Shown here: in pieces, positions 15,581 through 24,414 of the stretch
How the letters are laid out: the number at the start of each line of letters is the position of its first letter
How positions within the stretch are numbered: position 1 is the stretch's first letter
Assembly: GCA_963716215.1 (NCBI GenBank)
Contig: OY970298.1
Location: 3,658,001-3,722,000, forward strand
Origin: JACVRW01 sp963716215
GTDB taxonomy: Bacteria > Actinomycetota > Thermoleophilia > Solirubrobacterales > Thermoleophilaceae
Reading direction: 5' to 3'
DNA length: 64,000 nt
Notes under the pieces: model-generated
Database searches by the model: none
Seen by the model: only the letters and a program-made list of their open reading frames with translations
What the model was told of the DNA's origin: nothing
Position numbers and translations under genes: made by a program

Positions 15581-16693
15581 GTGTCAAGACGCAGAACGTT
15601 CTGGGCGCTGGCGGCAGCCGGCGTCCTTGCCATGAGCAGCGTGGCTGCCTGTGGCAGCGATGACGACGACGGTGGCGACGACGGCGGCGGTGGCGGCGGC
15701 GACAGTGGCGGCAAGCCGAAGGTCGGCGTGCTCCTGCCGGACTCGCAGTCGTCGGTGCGCTGGGAGACGGTCGACCGGCCGTTCCTCCAGAAGGCGTTCG
15801 AGGCCGCCGGCGTCGATGCCGACATCCAGAATGCCGAGGGCGACAAGTCCACGCAGCAGCAGCAGGCCGAGCAGATGATCACCAACGGCGCGAAGGTGCT
15901 GCTGCTGGTGAACCTCGACTCGGGCTCCGGTGCCGCGATTGCGGCGAATGCCGCCTCGCAGGACGTGAAGGTGATCGACTACGACCGCCTCACGCTCGAC
16001 ACCGACGCCACCGACTACTACGTCTCGTTCGACAACGAGGCGGTCGGCAAGCTGCAGGGCGAAGGGCTCGTCGACTGCATCGGCGACAAGCAGGGCGCCC
16101 GCATCGCGGTCCTGAACGGCTCGCCGACGGACAACAACGCGACGCTGTTCAAGAACGGCTACGACTCGGTCATCAACCCCAAGTTCGACTCGGGTGACTG
16201 GACCGAGGTCGACGATCAGTCCGTGCCCGACTGGGACAACCAGCAGGCGCTGACGATCTTCGAGCAGATCCTGCAGAAGGCCGACAACAAGGTCGACGGA
16301 GTGCTCGCGGCCAACGACGGCCTCGGCAACGCCGCGATCTCGGCTCTGAAGCAGCGCAAGCTGCCGCAGATCCCGGTGACCGGTCAGGACGCCACGCTCG
16401 AGGGCATCCAGAACATCGTCAACGGCGATCAGTGCATGACCGTCTACAAGGCGATCAAGAAGGAGGCCGACGCGGCAGCAGAGCTCGCCATCGCGCTCGC
16501 GAAGGGCGAGGAGCCGACCGCTGAGACCACCCCGATCGACAACGGGACCGAAGAGGTTCCGAGCGTTCTGCTCGAGCCGGTCGCGGTGAACAAGGACAAC
16601 ATCTCCGAGTACCTCGGTGAGCCGGACTTCCCGACCAAGGAGGACATCTGCGCCGGGAAGGTGGCCGCCAAGTGCCAGGAGCTGGGCCTCTGA
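15581..16693 (+). CDS. xylF: D-xylose-type ABC transporter substrate-binding lipoprotein
   Basis: This 370-residue periplasmic-binding-type lipoprotein starts at GTG 15581, behind a strong AGGAGGAG site. Its signal peptide ends in a lipobox (SSVAAC), followed by an Asp/Gly-rich tether. The body matches XylF-like proteins: KVGVLLPDSQSSVRWE, VIDYDRLTLDT, YYVSFDNEAVGKLQGEG, NGSPTDNNATLFKNGY and AANDGLGNAAISALK. It should capture a pentose (xylose most likely) outside the membrane and deliver it to the permease two genes downstream. The exact sugar is inferred. A stable hairpin follows the gene, as is common when the binding protein is made in excess. Confidence 0.88.
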   Translation: MSRRRTFWALAAAGVLAMSSVAACGSDDDDGGDDGGGGGGDSGGKPKVGVLLPDSQSSVRWETVDRPFLQKAFEAAGVDADIQNAEGDKSTQQQQAEQMITNGAKVLLLVNLDSGSGAAIAANAASQDVKVIDYDRLTLDTDATDYYVSFDNEAVGKLQGEGLVDCIGDKQGARIAVLNGSPTDNNATLFKNGYDSVINPKFDSGDWTEVDDQSVPDWDNQQALTIFEQILQKADNKVDGVLAANDGLGNAAISALKQRKLPQIPVTGQDATLEGIQNIVNGDQCMTVYKAIKKEADAAAELAIALAKGEEPTAETTPIDNGTEEVPSVLLEPVAVNKDNISEYLGEPDFPTKEDICAGKVAAKCQELGL

Positions 16694-16711
16694 CGAACAC
16701 CTGACGTTGCA

Positions 16712-16742
16712 GGCCCCGGGGCATCACTGGTGCCCCGGGGCC
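16712..16742 (+). terminator. intra-operon hairpin between the binding protein and ATPase genes
   Basis: A perfect 12-bp stem, GGCCCCGGGGCA with TGCCCCGGGGCC, and a 7-nt loop, without a T run after it. It probably protects the upstream mRNA or partly ends transcription so that more binding protein than transporter is made. Confidence 0.65.
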
Positions 16743-16786
16743 GCGCGTCGTAGAGTCGTGCCGAAATTCGGGGAGAGAGGGGCTGG

Positions 16787-17566
16787 ATGAGCGACTCACC
16801 GCTACTTGAGCTGCGTGGCGTCAGCAAGCACTTCGGCGCTGTCATCGCGCTGCACGAGGTGGACTTCAGCGTCTACCCCGGGTGCGTCACCGCCCTCGTG
16901 GGCGACAACGGCGCCGGCAAGTCCACGCTGATCAAGTGCGTGGCCGGCATCTACCGCATCGATGGCGGGGAGATCCTCTACGACGGCAAGCCGGTGAGCG
17001 TCAGCGGGCCGCGCGACGCCGCCGACCTCGGCATCGAGGTCGTCTACCAAGACCTCGCGCTGGCCGACAACCTCGATGTCGTCCAGAACATGTTCCTGGG
17101 GCGCGAGGAGCTCGAGCCGCTGCACACGCTCGACGAGACCAAGATGGAGGCGCGGGCGCAGGAGACGCTGAAGAGCCTTTCGGTTACGACGATCCGCAGC
17201 GTGCGCCAGACCGTCGCTGGGTTGTCGGGCGGCCAGCGCCAGTCGGTGGCGGTGGCCAAGGCCGTGATGTGGAACTCGAAGCTCGTGATCCTCGACGAGC
17301 CGACCGCCGCCCTCGGCGTCGCCCAGACCCGCCAGGTGCTCGACCTGGTCAAGCGGCTCGCCGAGCAGGGCCTCGGCGTGGTGATCATCTCCCACAACCT
17401 GCACGACATCTTCGAGGTGGCCGACAACATCAGCGTGCTGCGGCTGGGCCAGAACGTGGCCGAGTTCAAGCGCACCGAGGTGACCGAGGAACAGGTCGTC
17501 CACGCCATCACCGCCGGGAAGCTGAGCAAGGTGCCCGGCCTGGCGGACGAGGAGGTGGTGGCGTGA
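16787..17566 (+). CDS. sugar ABC transporter ATP-binding protein (single-domain, XylG/FrcA type)
   Basis: A 259-residue nucleotide-binding domain with Walker A GDNGAGKST, Q-loop region VVYQDLALADNLDV, signature LSGGQRQSVAVAKA, Walker B KLVILDEPTAAL and switch His in IISHNLHDIFEVAD. It is half the length of XylG or RbsA, which carry two such domains, so two copies should assemble per transporter, as for FrcA-type systems. It powers uptake of the sugar bound by the upstream lipoprotein. Its TGA overlaps the GTG of the permease gene, so the two are translationally coupled. Confidence 0.93.
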   Translation: MSDSPLLELRGVSKHFGAVIALHEVDFSVYPGCVTALVGDNGAGKSTLIKCVAGIYRIDGGEILYDGKPVSVSGPRDAADLGIEVVYQDLALADNLDVVQNMFLGREELEPLHTLDETKMEARAQETLKSLSVTTIRSVRQTVAGLSGGQRQSVAVAKAVMWNSKLVILDEPTAALGVAQTRQVLDLVKRLAEQGLGVVIISHNLHDIFEVADNISVLRLGQNVAEFKRTEVTEEQVVHAITAGKLSKVPGLADEEVVA

Positions 17567-18801
17567 GCACGGCTACCCCGACAGCGCCCCCGGGGGCCCC
17601 ATCGCCGTCGGCCGAAGGCAGCCTTGCCCAGGCGGCCCGCGACTGGTGGACCGGCGTGCGCGGCGGCCAGCTGGGCTCGCTGCCGATCATCGTCGGCCTG
17701 ATCATCATCGCGATCGTCTTCCAGTCCCAGAACGACCGCTTCCTCACCGCCGGCAACTTCGTCAACCTGATCGTCCAGTCAGCGGCCTACACGACGATCG
17801 CGATGGGGATCGTGTTCGTGCTGCTGCTGGGCGAGATCGACCTGTCGGTCGGCTACGTCTCGGGCGTGGCGGGCGTGATCGCGGCGGTCCTGCTGATCCC
17901 CGACGGCAACGAGGTCGGCACGGCGATCGCGATCGCGCTCGCGCTCGGGTCCGGCATCGCGATCGGGACGTTCCACGGGCTGATCATCACCAAGATCGGA
18001 ATCCCGTCGTTCGTGGTCACGCTCGCCGGGCTGATCGCGTGGAACGGGGTTGTGCTGCTCTTGATCGGCAGCCGCGGCACGGTCGTGCTGCAGGACGACT
18101 TCATGATCGGCCTGGCCAACGACTTCCTGGCGGAGAGCACCTCGTGGATCCTGTGGCTGGTCGCGGTCCTGATCTTCGCGGGCATTCAGCTGAACGAGGT
18201 CAGGGTGCGGCGGCGCGCCGACCTTGCCCACGACGCGCTCTCGCTGATCGCGTTGCGTGTGTTCTTCCTCGCGCTGGTGCTGGGGATCGTCGTATGGGTC
18301 GCCAACGAGGACCGCGGCATCCCCTACGTGTTCCTGGTGGTCGGGTTCTTCCTGCTGTTCTGGGGGTTCGTGCTCGGCCGCACCCGCTTCGGGCGGTACG
18401 TCTACGCCGTCGGCGGAAACGCCGAGGCCGCCCGCCGCGCCGGCATCAACGTCGACCGCATCAAGATCATGGTGTTCGCGATCTGCTCGTTCATGGCGGC
18501 GGTCGGCGGCCTGGTGCTCGCCTCGCGGCTGCGCTCGGTGGACACCGGCGCCGGCGGCGGCGAGATCCTGCTCTACTCGATCGCCGCCGCGGTGATCGGC
18601 GGCACCTCGCTGTTCGGCGGGATCGGGCACATCAAGAGCGCCCTACTCGGGGCGCTCGTGATCGCCTCGATCGACAACGGGCTTGGCCTCCTCGGACTCG
18701 GCTCGGGCGAGAAGTTCCTGATCACGGGCGGCGTGCTGCTGCTCGCGGTCTCGGTCGACTCGCTGTCGCGCCGGCGCCAGGCGGCATCGGGACGAGCGTG
18801 A
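17563..18801 (+). CDS. xylH: sugar ABC transporter permease (XylH type)
   Basis: The 412-residue integral membrane protein has about ten hydrophobic helices and the BPD_transp_2 features of ribose/xylose permeases: GEIDLSVGYVSGVAGV near helix 3 and FGRYVYAVGGNAEAARRAGI in the cytoplasmic loop that contacts the ATPase. The length is close to XylH, longer than RbsC. The start is GTG 17563, overlapping the ATPase stop (GTGA), and its own stop overlaps the SDR start in the same way, so the operon is tightly coupled. It forms the inner membrane channel of the pentose transporter. Confidence 0.92.
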   Translation: MSTATPTAPPGAPSPSAEGSLAQAARDWWTGVRGGQLGSLPIIVGLIIIAIVFQSQNDRFLTAGNFVNLIVQSAAYTTIAMGIVFVLLLGEIDLSVGYVSGVAGVIAAVLLIPDGNEVGTAIAIALALGSGIAIGTFHGLIITKIGIPSFVVTLAGLIAWNGVVLLLIGSRGTVVLQDDFMIGLANDFLAESTSWILWLVAVLIFAGIQLNEVRVRRRADLAHDALSLIALRVFFLALVLGIVVWVANEDRGIPYVFLVVGFFLLFWGFVLGRTRFGRYVYAVGGNAEAARRAGINVDRIKIMVFAICSFMAAVGGLVLASRLRSVDTGAGGGEILLYSIAAAVIGGTSLFGGIGHIKSALLGALVIASIDNGLGLLGLGSGEKFLITGGVLLLAVSVDSLSRRRQAASGRA

Positions 18802-19481
18802 CGGACAGAGTCGCGTTCATCACCGGCGCCAGCCGGGGCGTCGGCGCCGCTGTGGCGCGTGCCTTCCACTCCGACGGCATGCGCGTGGCGCTCGCGTCGC
18901 GCAGCGGCGACGACCTCGGCATCGGGCTCGGGCTCGAGTGCGACGTGCGTGACCCGGGCGCGGTCTCGGCCGCGGTCGACGCGGCGGTCGCCGAGTTCGG
19001 GCGGCTCGACGTGGTCGTCGCCAACGCCGGCGTCGCCGCGTACGGGCCGTTCCTCGAGATGGACCCGGACCACGTCGAGGCGATGATCGACGTGAACCTC
19101 AAGGGCACGCTCTACACGGCGCGCTTCGCGCTCCCGCACCTGATCGAGAGCAAGGGCGACTTCGTGGCCCTCTCGTCCGTGGCCGCGCTGCGCGCGTTCC
19201 CGGGCGAGGCCGTCTACAACGCGTCGAAGTTCGGGCAGCTCGGCTTCACGCGCGCGCTCGACCACGAACTGCGCGAGCACGGGGTGCGGGTCACGAGCAT
19301 CGCGCCGGGCGGGATCGCCACGGACTTCGCGATGGGGACGGGCCGCGAGCCCGGCTCCACCGAGGGGATGCTGAGCGCCGAGGAGGTGGCGGACGTGGTG
19401 CTGTTCGCCGTCAACCAGCCGCGCAACCTGCGCCTGATGACCGTCGCCTTCCGACCGATGATCGAGGAGTCGTGGGGCTGA
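18798..19481 (+). CDS. short-chain dehydrogenase/reductase (SDR)
   Basis: This 227-residue classical SDR has the NAD(P) motif TGASRGVGAAVARA, the structural NAGVAAYGPF, the catalytic Ser in ALSSVAAL and the pair YNASK (Tyr and Lys). The cofactor loop after ALASRSG suggests NADP. It starts at GTG 18798, overlapping the permease stop, and ends inside the start of the next dehydrogenase gene, so it belongs to the pentose operon. It could oxidise or reduce a sugar, sugar acid or lactone; the substrate is not readable from sequence. Confidence 0.9.
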   Translation: MTDRVAFITGASRGVGAAVARAFHSDGMRVALASRSGDDLGIGLGLECDVRDPGAVSAAVDAAVAEFGRLDVVVANAGVAAYGPFLEMDPDHVEAMIDVNLKGTLYTARFALPHLIESKGDFVALSSVAALRAFPGEAVYNASKFGQLGFTRALDHELREHGVRVTSIAPGGIATDFAMGTGREPGSTEGMLSAEEVADVVLFAVNQPRNLRLMTVAFRPMIEESWG

Positions 19482-20446
19482 GGCTGGGACTCCTCTCCAC
19501 CGCCCACATCAACGAGAAGCTGATGGGTGGGGCGCGGCTGGTGGACGAGGTCGAGGTGGTGGCTGTCGCGTCGCGCGACGCGGGCCGGGCCGCCGAGCAG
19601 GCGGCGGAGCTCGGGATCGAGCGCGCGCTGGGCTCCTACGAGGCGCTGCTGGAGGACGCGGACGTCGACGCCGTCTACATCTCCCTGCCGAACTCGATGC
19701 ACGTGGACTGGTCGATCAGGGCGCTCGAGGCCGGCAAGCACGTGCTCTGCGAGAAACCGCTCGCGCGTGCCGTCGAGCCGGTCGAGCGGGCCTTCGACGC
19801 CGCCGAGCGTGCCGACCGCGTGCTGGCGGAGGCGTTCATGTGGCGCCACCACCCCCAGGCCGAGCGACTGGTCGAGCTGCTGCCACGGGTGGGCGAGCTG
19901 CGGGTGGTGCGGGCGCAGTTCTCGTTCGCGCTGGACGCAGCCACGCTCGACGCCGCGAGCAACATCCGCCTGTCCGGTGAGCTCGAGGGCGGTGCGCTGA
20001 TGGACGTGGGGTGTTACTGCGTGAGCGCCGCCAGGCTGGTGGCCGGCGAGCCGATCGAGGTGACCGGCCAGGCCGTGACCGCCGACGTTGACCTGCGCTT
20101 CGCCGGCACGCTGAGCTTCCCCCGCGGTGTGCTCGCGCACTTCGACTGCGGTGTCGACACGACCGACCGGGCCGAGCTCGAGGTGGTCGGCTCCGAGGGA
20201 GCGCTGTGGCTGGGAGACCCCTTCCATGCGCTCGAGCCGGTGATCGAGCTGCGCGCGGCGGACGGGTCCGTGGAGCGCGTGGAGCTAGAGCGCGAGAACC
20301 CGTACGCCTGCGAGCTGCGCGACCTCGCCGCGGCGGTGGCGGGCGAGCGCCCGCCGCGGCTCGGGCGTGAGGACGCGCTGGGCCAGGCACGCACGATCGC
20401 GGCGCTCTACGAGAGCGCAGCGAGCGGCACCCGCGTAGCTGTTTAG
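19472..20446 (+). CDS. Gfo/Idh/MocA-family oxidoreductase (xylose-dehydrogenase-like)
   Basis: The 324-residue protein has an N-terminal Rossmann fold (LGLLSTAHINEK, VEVVAVASRD), the EKPLAR motif with catalytic Lys (VLCEKPLARAV), and AEAFMWRHHPQAERL, a block typical of the branch with D-xylose 1-dehydrogenase (NADP+), glucose-fructose oxidoreductase and dihydrodiol dehydrogenase. The C-terminal half is the usual beta-sheet substrate domain. With a XylFGH-type transporter in the same operon, oxidation of D-xylose to xylonolactone is a reasonable guess. GTG 19472 overlaps the SDR gene by 10 nt. Confidence 0.87.
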   Translation: MGLRLGLLSTAHINEKLMGGARLVDEVEVVAVASRDAGRAAEQAAELGIERALGSYEALLEDADVDAVYISLPNSMHVDWSIRALEAGKHVLCEKPLARAVEPVERAFDAAERADRVLAEAFMWRHHPQAERLVELLPRVGELRVVRAQFSFALDAATLDAASNIRLSGELEGGALMDVGCYCVSAARLVAGEPIEVTGQAVTADVDLRFAGTLSFPRGVLAHFDCGVDTTDRAELEVVGSEGALWLGDPFHALEPVIELRAADGSVERVELERENPYACELRDLAAAVAGERPPRLGREDALGQARTIAALYESAASGTRVAV

Positions 20447-20497
20447 ACCCATTTGTTCGCCTCTCGGCGCGACCGGGCATAGGCTAGGCGGACGGGC

Positions 20498-21685
20498 ATG
20501 GGGGTCACGACTGCTAAGACTGCCGAGCCGCCCGCGGGGATCACCTCGCTGGCGAGGCGCTACGACCCGGACGTGATCGACGTCCCCGGCGGCCGCGCGC
20601 TCGTACGGCTGCGCGCGGGCGGCGGCGAGGAGTGGGACGCCCGCATCAGCGGTCGCCGCATGCGCGTGGTCCCCGCCCGCGACAACGGGACACCCGACGC
20701 CGAGATCGCCGCCGACGCGGCGACCTGGCAGCGCGTGGCCCAGGACGTGCGCGGCGGGATGACCGCCTTCCAGCAGGGCCGGCTGCGGATGCGCGGCAGC
20801 CTCCACCTCGGCGTGGGGCTGCTGGCGGCCACCAGCGGATCCGACGACCCCGGGCGCCTCTCGTTCGAGACGCTGCGCACCCGCTCGGGGCGGATCTCCG
20901 TGCTGTCGGCGGGCGTCGGACCGGAGACGCTGCTGTGCCTGCACGGCCTGGGCGGCACCAAGGCCTCCTTCCTCCCCACCGTCGCGGCGCTGGCCGGCCG
21001 CTACCGCGTGGTGGCGATGGACCTGCCCGGCTTCGGCGAGTCCGACAAGCCGATCGGCGCCGCCTACGACGCGCGCTGGTTCGCGCGCACGGCGTTCGAC
21101 ACGCTCGACGCGCTTGGCGTGCGCGACGCGCACCTGGTCGGGAACAGCATGGGCGGCCGGGTGGCGATCGAGGCCGGGCTGATGCACCGCGACCGCGTGC
21201 GCGGCATGGTGCTGCTGAGCCCGGCGCTGGCGTGGCTGCGCGACCGCCGCTGGGCGCCGGTGGTGCGCCTGCTGCGCCCGGAGCTCGGCCTGGTTCAGAT
21301 GACGCCCAGGCCGGTGGTCGAGCGGGTGGTGCGCAGGATCGTGCCCGGCGGCGGCAAGGGCTGGGCGGCGGCGGGCGTGGACGAGTTCCTGCGCTCGTAC
21401 ATGACGCCGCGCGGGCGCGCCGCCTTCTACGCCGCGGCGCGGAACATCTACCTGGACGAGCCGCACGGCGAGGACGGCTTCTGGAACCGGCTGGCGAGTC
21501 TCTCTCAGAAGGCGCTGTTCGTGTGGGGCCGGCGCGACTCGCTGGTGCCGATCGCGTTCATGAAGCACGTGGAGCGGGCGCTGCCGTCGGCGCGCCACGT
21601 GGAGCTGGAGTGCGGCCACGTGCCGCAGCTGGAGCGCCCGCGCGAGACGCACGCGGCGATGCTGGACTTCCTGGCGACGAAGTAG
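20498..21685 (+). CDS. SCP2-like domain / alpha-beta hydrolase fusion
   Basis: This 395-residue protein has an N-terminal SCP2 sterol-carrier-like part (residues about 25-115: VRLRAGGGEEWDARISGRRM, then AFQQGRLRMRGSLHLG) and a C-terminal alpha/beta hydrolase. The hydrolase shows LCLHGLGGTKAS (oxyanion loop), VGNSMGGRVA (nucleophile Ser), an Asp in FVWGRRDSLVP and the His of LECGHVPQLERP. A lipid-binding module with an esterase suggests a hydrophobic ester, but no substrate can be named. The gene stands alone after the pentose operon and converges with the TPM-like gene across a 23-nt gap. Confidence 0.85.
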   Translation: MGVTTAKTAEPPAGITSLARRYDPDVIDVPGGRALVRLRAGGGEEWDARISGRRMRVVPARDNGTPDAEIAADAATWQRVAQDVRGGMTAFQQGRLRMRGSLHLGVGLLAATSGSDDPGRLSFETLRTRSGRISVLSAGVGPETLLCLHGLGGTKASFLPTVAALAGRYRVVAMDLPGFGESDKPIGAAYDARWFARTAFDTLDALGVRDAHLVGNSMGGRVAIEAGLMHRDRVRGMVLLSPALAWLRDRRWAPVVRLLRPELGLVQMTPRPVVERVVRRIVPGGGKGWAAAGVDEFLRSYMTPRGRAAFYAAARNIYLDEPHGEDGFWNRLASLSQKALFVWGRRDSLVPIAFMKHVERALPSARHVELECGHVPQLERPRETHAAMLDFLATK

Positions 21686-21708
21686 GCGCGGGCCGCCCCC
21701 GCAACGAC

Positions 21709-22995
21709 TCAGAAGTCGCCGCCGCCACCGCCGAAGTCGCCGCCACCACCGCCGAAGTCCCCTCCGCCGCCGAAGTCACCGAAGTCGCCGAACCCGCCCG
21801 GGTCGGCGGCGGCTTCGTCGCCGCCGAACGTCCCGAACCCGCCGCCCAGCAGCGAGCCGACGAACACGGCGGGAACCAGGCCGCCGGCGAAGAACCCGCC
21901 CGCGAACGGCCCGTAGGCGGGGCCGGCCTGCCAGTAGGGGACGTCGCGGCCGCCGACGGAGACGTGGCGGGTCTCGGGGTCGTTGCCGTCGCGCACGCGC
22001 ACGGCATCAGCGGCGCAGGCGGGCACCGGCCGCGGCTCGCCGCCGGGCGGCGCCCACTCGACGTCCTCCACCGAGGGCCCGTGGCGCGGGTCGAAGAAGC
22101 ACGGCGCGCGCCGCTCCGGCACGGCGGTGCCCTCCATCCGCGCGCGGGTCGCCTCCATCGCCCAGCGCCCCTCCTCGAGCAGCTCCGACACGGGCTGCAG
22201 ATCCTCGGGGCGGCGCGCCCCCTCGAGCGCCTGCTCGGCCCCCTGGTAGCGCTCGACCGCCAGGCCGTAGTGCTCCTTGGCCTCGGGGTCCACGTCGGGC
22301 ATCTCGATGTCCAGGTCGAGCGCGCGGATCTCGTCGCCGAGCCTGATCACGTCGCCGCGAGCGAGATCGCGGACCTTGGCGAACTCGGCCGCCTCGTCGC
22401 GGAGGCGGCGGCGGCGCCCCAACCAGGCGATCAGGGCCACCGGAACGGCCACGATCGCCAGCAGCAGCCAGGGGAAGCCCCCGCCTCCGTCGCCGCCCGC
22501 GCCGCGCTCGTCGTCGCCGTCCCCGGCCGTCCCCCGGTCCGCCGCACCGACGCGGCGCACGAAGTCGCTCAGCACCGCCGCGGTACCGTCTGCGCGCTTG
22601 GAGTCGATCGCCTCCCGGGCGAGCTCGCCGGCGCGCCCGCGCGGCAGGATGCCCTCGGTGGCGCCGGCCCGGAAGCGGTCGCCGATCACGGTCGCGTACA
22701 CGCCCGGCTCGTCGACGGAGCGAGCGAGCTCCGCCAGCGCGGACTCGGCGCTCCCGCCCGCCTCGCGGGCGGCGGAGGCGGGCAGCACCGCGATGTAGAG
22801 CGGGCCGGCGTCGTCCTCCTCGATCTGCGCGCGCAGGTCCTCGGCCTCGTCGTCGGAGGGGGCGCGGTCGGCTTCCGGGTCCACGTAGACCGGATCGAGC
22901 TTGAGCGTGTCGGCGGCGTGGTCGAGCACCGCCTGGGCCCGAGCGGGAGCCGCCACCACGAGCAGCAGGAAGATGCCTATGAGGATGATTCGCAC
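21709..22995 (-). CDS. TPM-domain-like membrane protein with Gly-rich tail
   Basis: The 428-residue protein starts at GTG 22995 with a signal peptide (ILIGIFLLLVVAAPARA). An extracytoplasmic TPM-like domain follows (residues about 22-140, with YIAVLPAS, VYATVIGDRF, AREAI). There is one membrane helix (FPWLLLAIVAVPVALIAWL, about residue 173), a cytoplasmic helical part with many acidic residues, and a tail of near-repeats of DFGGGGG. This is the general plan of YgcG-like proteins. Function is not known; TPM proteins have been linked to photosystem repair in plants and to membrane proteostasis. The tail repeats could be confused with a repeat array but are coding. Confidence 0.75.
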   Translation of the reverse strand: MRIILIGIFLLLVVAAPARAQAVLDHAADTLKLDPVYVDPEADRAPSDDEAEDLRAQIEEDDAGPLYIAVLPASAAREAGGSAESALAELARSVDEPGVYATVIGDRFRAGATEGILPRGRAGELAREAIDSKRADGTAAVLSDFVRRVGAADRGTAGDGDDERGAGGDGGGGFPWLLLAIVAVPVALIAWLGRRRRLRDEAAEFAKVRDLARGDVIRLGDEIRALDLDIEMPDVDPEAKEHYGLAVERYQGAEQALEGARRPEDLQPVSELLEEGRWAMEATRARMEGTAVPERRAPCFFDPRHGPSVEDVEWAPPGGEPRPVPACAADAVRVRDGNDPETRHVSVGGRDVPYWQAGPAYGPFAGGFFAGGLVPAVFVGSLLGGGFGTFGGDEAAADPGGFGDFGDFGGGGDFGGGGGDFGGGGGDF

Positions 22996-23034
22996 GATCT
23001 TTCGCTACCCGCCGGGACACGGTACAACCTCCGT

Positions 23035-24414
23035 GTGAGCCTCCCCCCTGGTCCCAGGCTCCCCCGGCTGGCCCAGGCCGCCATGGTCACGGCCGGTCCG
23101 TACGCGTGGATGCGCAAGCGCCGCGAACGCTACGGCGACGTGTTCAGCTCGCATTTCCCCTTCTTCGGCCGTGTGGTCTACGTGGCCGACCCAGCGCTGG
23201 TGAAGGAGGTCTTCGCCGGCGATCCGGCGGTCTTCCATGCCGGTGAGGCGAACGCGACGGTGCTCGGCGATGCGCTCGGCGAGAACTCGCTGCTGACGCT
23301 CGACGAGGGTCGGCACATGTCGCAGCGCAAGCTGCTGCTGCCGCCGTTCCACGGTGCCGCGGTGAAGCGCTACGTGGACGTGATCGCCGCTGCGACGGCG
23401 CGCGAGGTGGACACCTGGCCCACCGGCCGCGCGTTCGCGCTGCGGCCGCGCATGCAGGCGATCACGCTCGAGGTGATCCTGCGGGCGGTGTTCGGCGTGC
23501 GCGACGGCGAGCGCATGGACCGGTTCCGGGAGCGCATCCCGCGCCTGGGCAACCTGTCCAGCGTGCTGGACTGGCTGCCGTTCATGCAGCGCGATCTGGG
23601 CGGGCTTACACCGGCCGCCCGCTTCCGAGCGGCGGTGGCGGCGGTGGACGAGCTGATCTACGCCGAGATCGCGGAGCGGCGCGCGCTGGGCGAGGGCGCC
23701 GACCGCGACGACGTGCTCACGCTGCTGCTGGCCGCGCGCCACGAGGACGGCTCGCCGATGCGCGACGTGGAGCTGCGCGACGAGCTGATGACGCTGCTGA
23801 CCGCCGGGCACGAGACCACGGCCACCGGGCTGTCGTGGGCGTTCGAGCGGCTGCTGCGCACGCCGGCGGCCCTGGAGCATTTGATCGAGTCGCTGGACGA
23901 CGACGAGCACCTCGACGCCGTCGTCAAGGAGACCCTGCGCGTGCGACCGGTGATCGTGGACGTGGCGCGCAAGCTCACGCGCGACACGCAGGTCGGCGAG
24001 TGGCGGCTGCCGGCCGGAACGCTGGTGCTGCCGGCGATCGCGGCGATCCACGCGCGCCCGGACCTGTACCCGGAGCCGGAACGGTTCCGGCCCGAGCGGT
24101 TCCTGGACGGTGAGGGCACCGAGTCCTATGCCTGGATCCCGTTCGGCGGCGGCGTGCGGCGCTGCATCGGGGCGTCGTTCGCCCAGGTGGAGATGCGCGT
24201 CGTGCTGCGTGAGGTGCTGCGCCGCGTGAGGCTGCGGGCCGACTCCCCGCGCCCGGAGCGTGCGCGGGTGCGCCACGTGACGGTCGTGCCGTCGCGCGGC
24301 GCACGCGTGGTCGTGACGGAGCGGCTAGCCCAACCCGAGGCGAGCGCGGAACTGCCCCGCCCCGATCACGTCGGCGCCGTGCCGGCGCACCCGCTCGGCC
24401 AGCTCCCGGTCTGA
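23035..24414 (+). CDS. cytochrome P450
   Basis: The 459-residue haem monooxygenase has the I-helix AGHETTATGLSW, the ExxR motif in KETLRVRP, the PERF-type block ERFRPERFLD and the haem-ligand loop FGGGVRRCIGASFAQVE with the Cys thiolate. This set resembles CYP110/CYP102-like fatty-acid or terpenoid hydroxylases. Electrons must come from a ferredoxin and reductase encoded elsewhere. The start is GTG 23035, 39 nt from the divergent TPM gene. The last 30 codons run past the usual P450 end and overlap the convergent NYN gene by 90 nt, so the C-terminal tail is unusual. Confidence 0.93.
   Translation: MSLPPGPRLPRLAQAAMVTAGPYAWMRKRRERYGDVFSSHFPFFGRVVYVADPALVKEVFAGDPAVFHAGEANATVLGDALGENSLLTLDEGRHMSQRKLLLPPFHGAAVKRYVDVIAAATAREVDTWPTGRAFALRPRMQAITLEVILRAVFGVRDGERMDRFRERIPRLGNLSSVLDWLPFMQRDLGGLTPAARFRAAVAAVDELIYAEIAERRALGEGADRDDVLTLLLAARHEDGSPMRDVELRDELMTLLTAGHETTATGLSWAFERLLRTPAALEHLIESLDDDEHLDAVVKETLRVRPVIVDVARKLTRDTQVGEWRLPAGTLVLPAIAAIHARPDLYPEPERFRPERFLDGEGTESYAWIPFGGGVRRCIGASFAQVEMRVVLREVLRRVRLRADSPRPERARVRHVTVVPSRGARVVVTERLAQPEASAELPRPDHVGAVPAHPLGQLPV

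Noticed and set aside
21709..21830. Short tandem repeats that look like a repeat array or CRISPR
   Set aside because: They are codons for the Gly/Asp/Phe tail of the TPM-like protein; units are far too short, and there are no spacers or cas genes.
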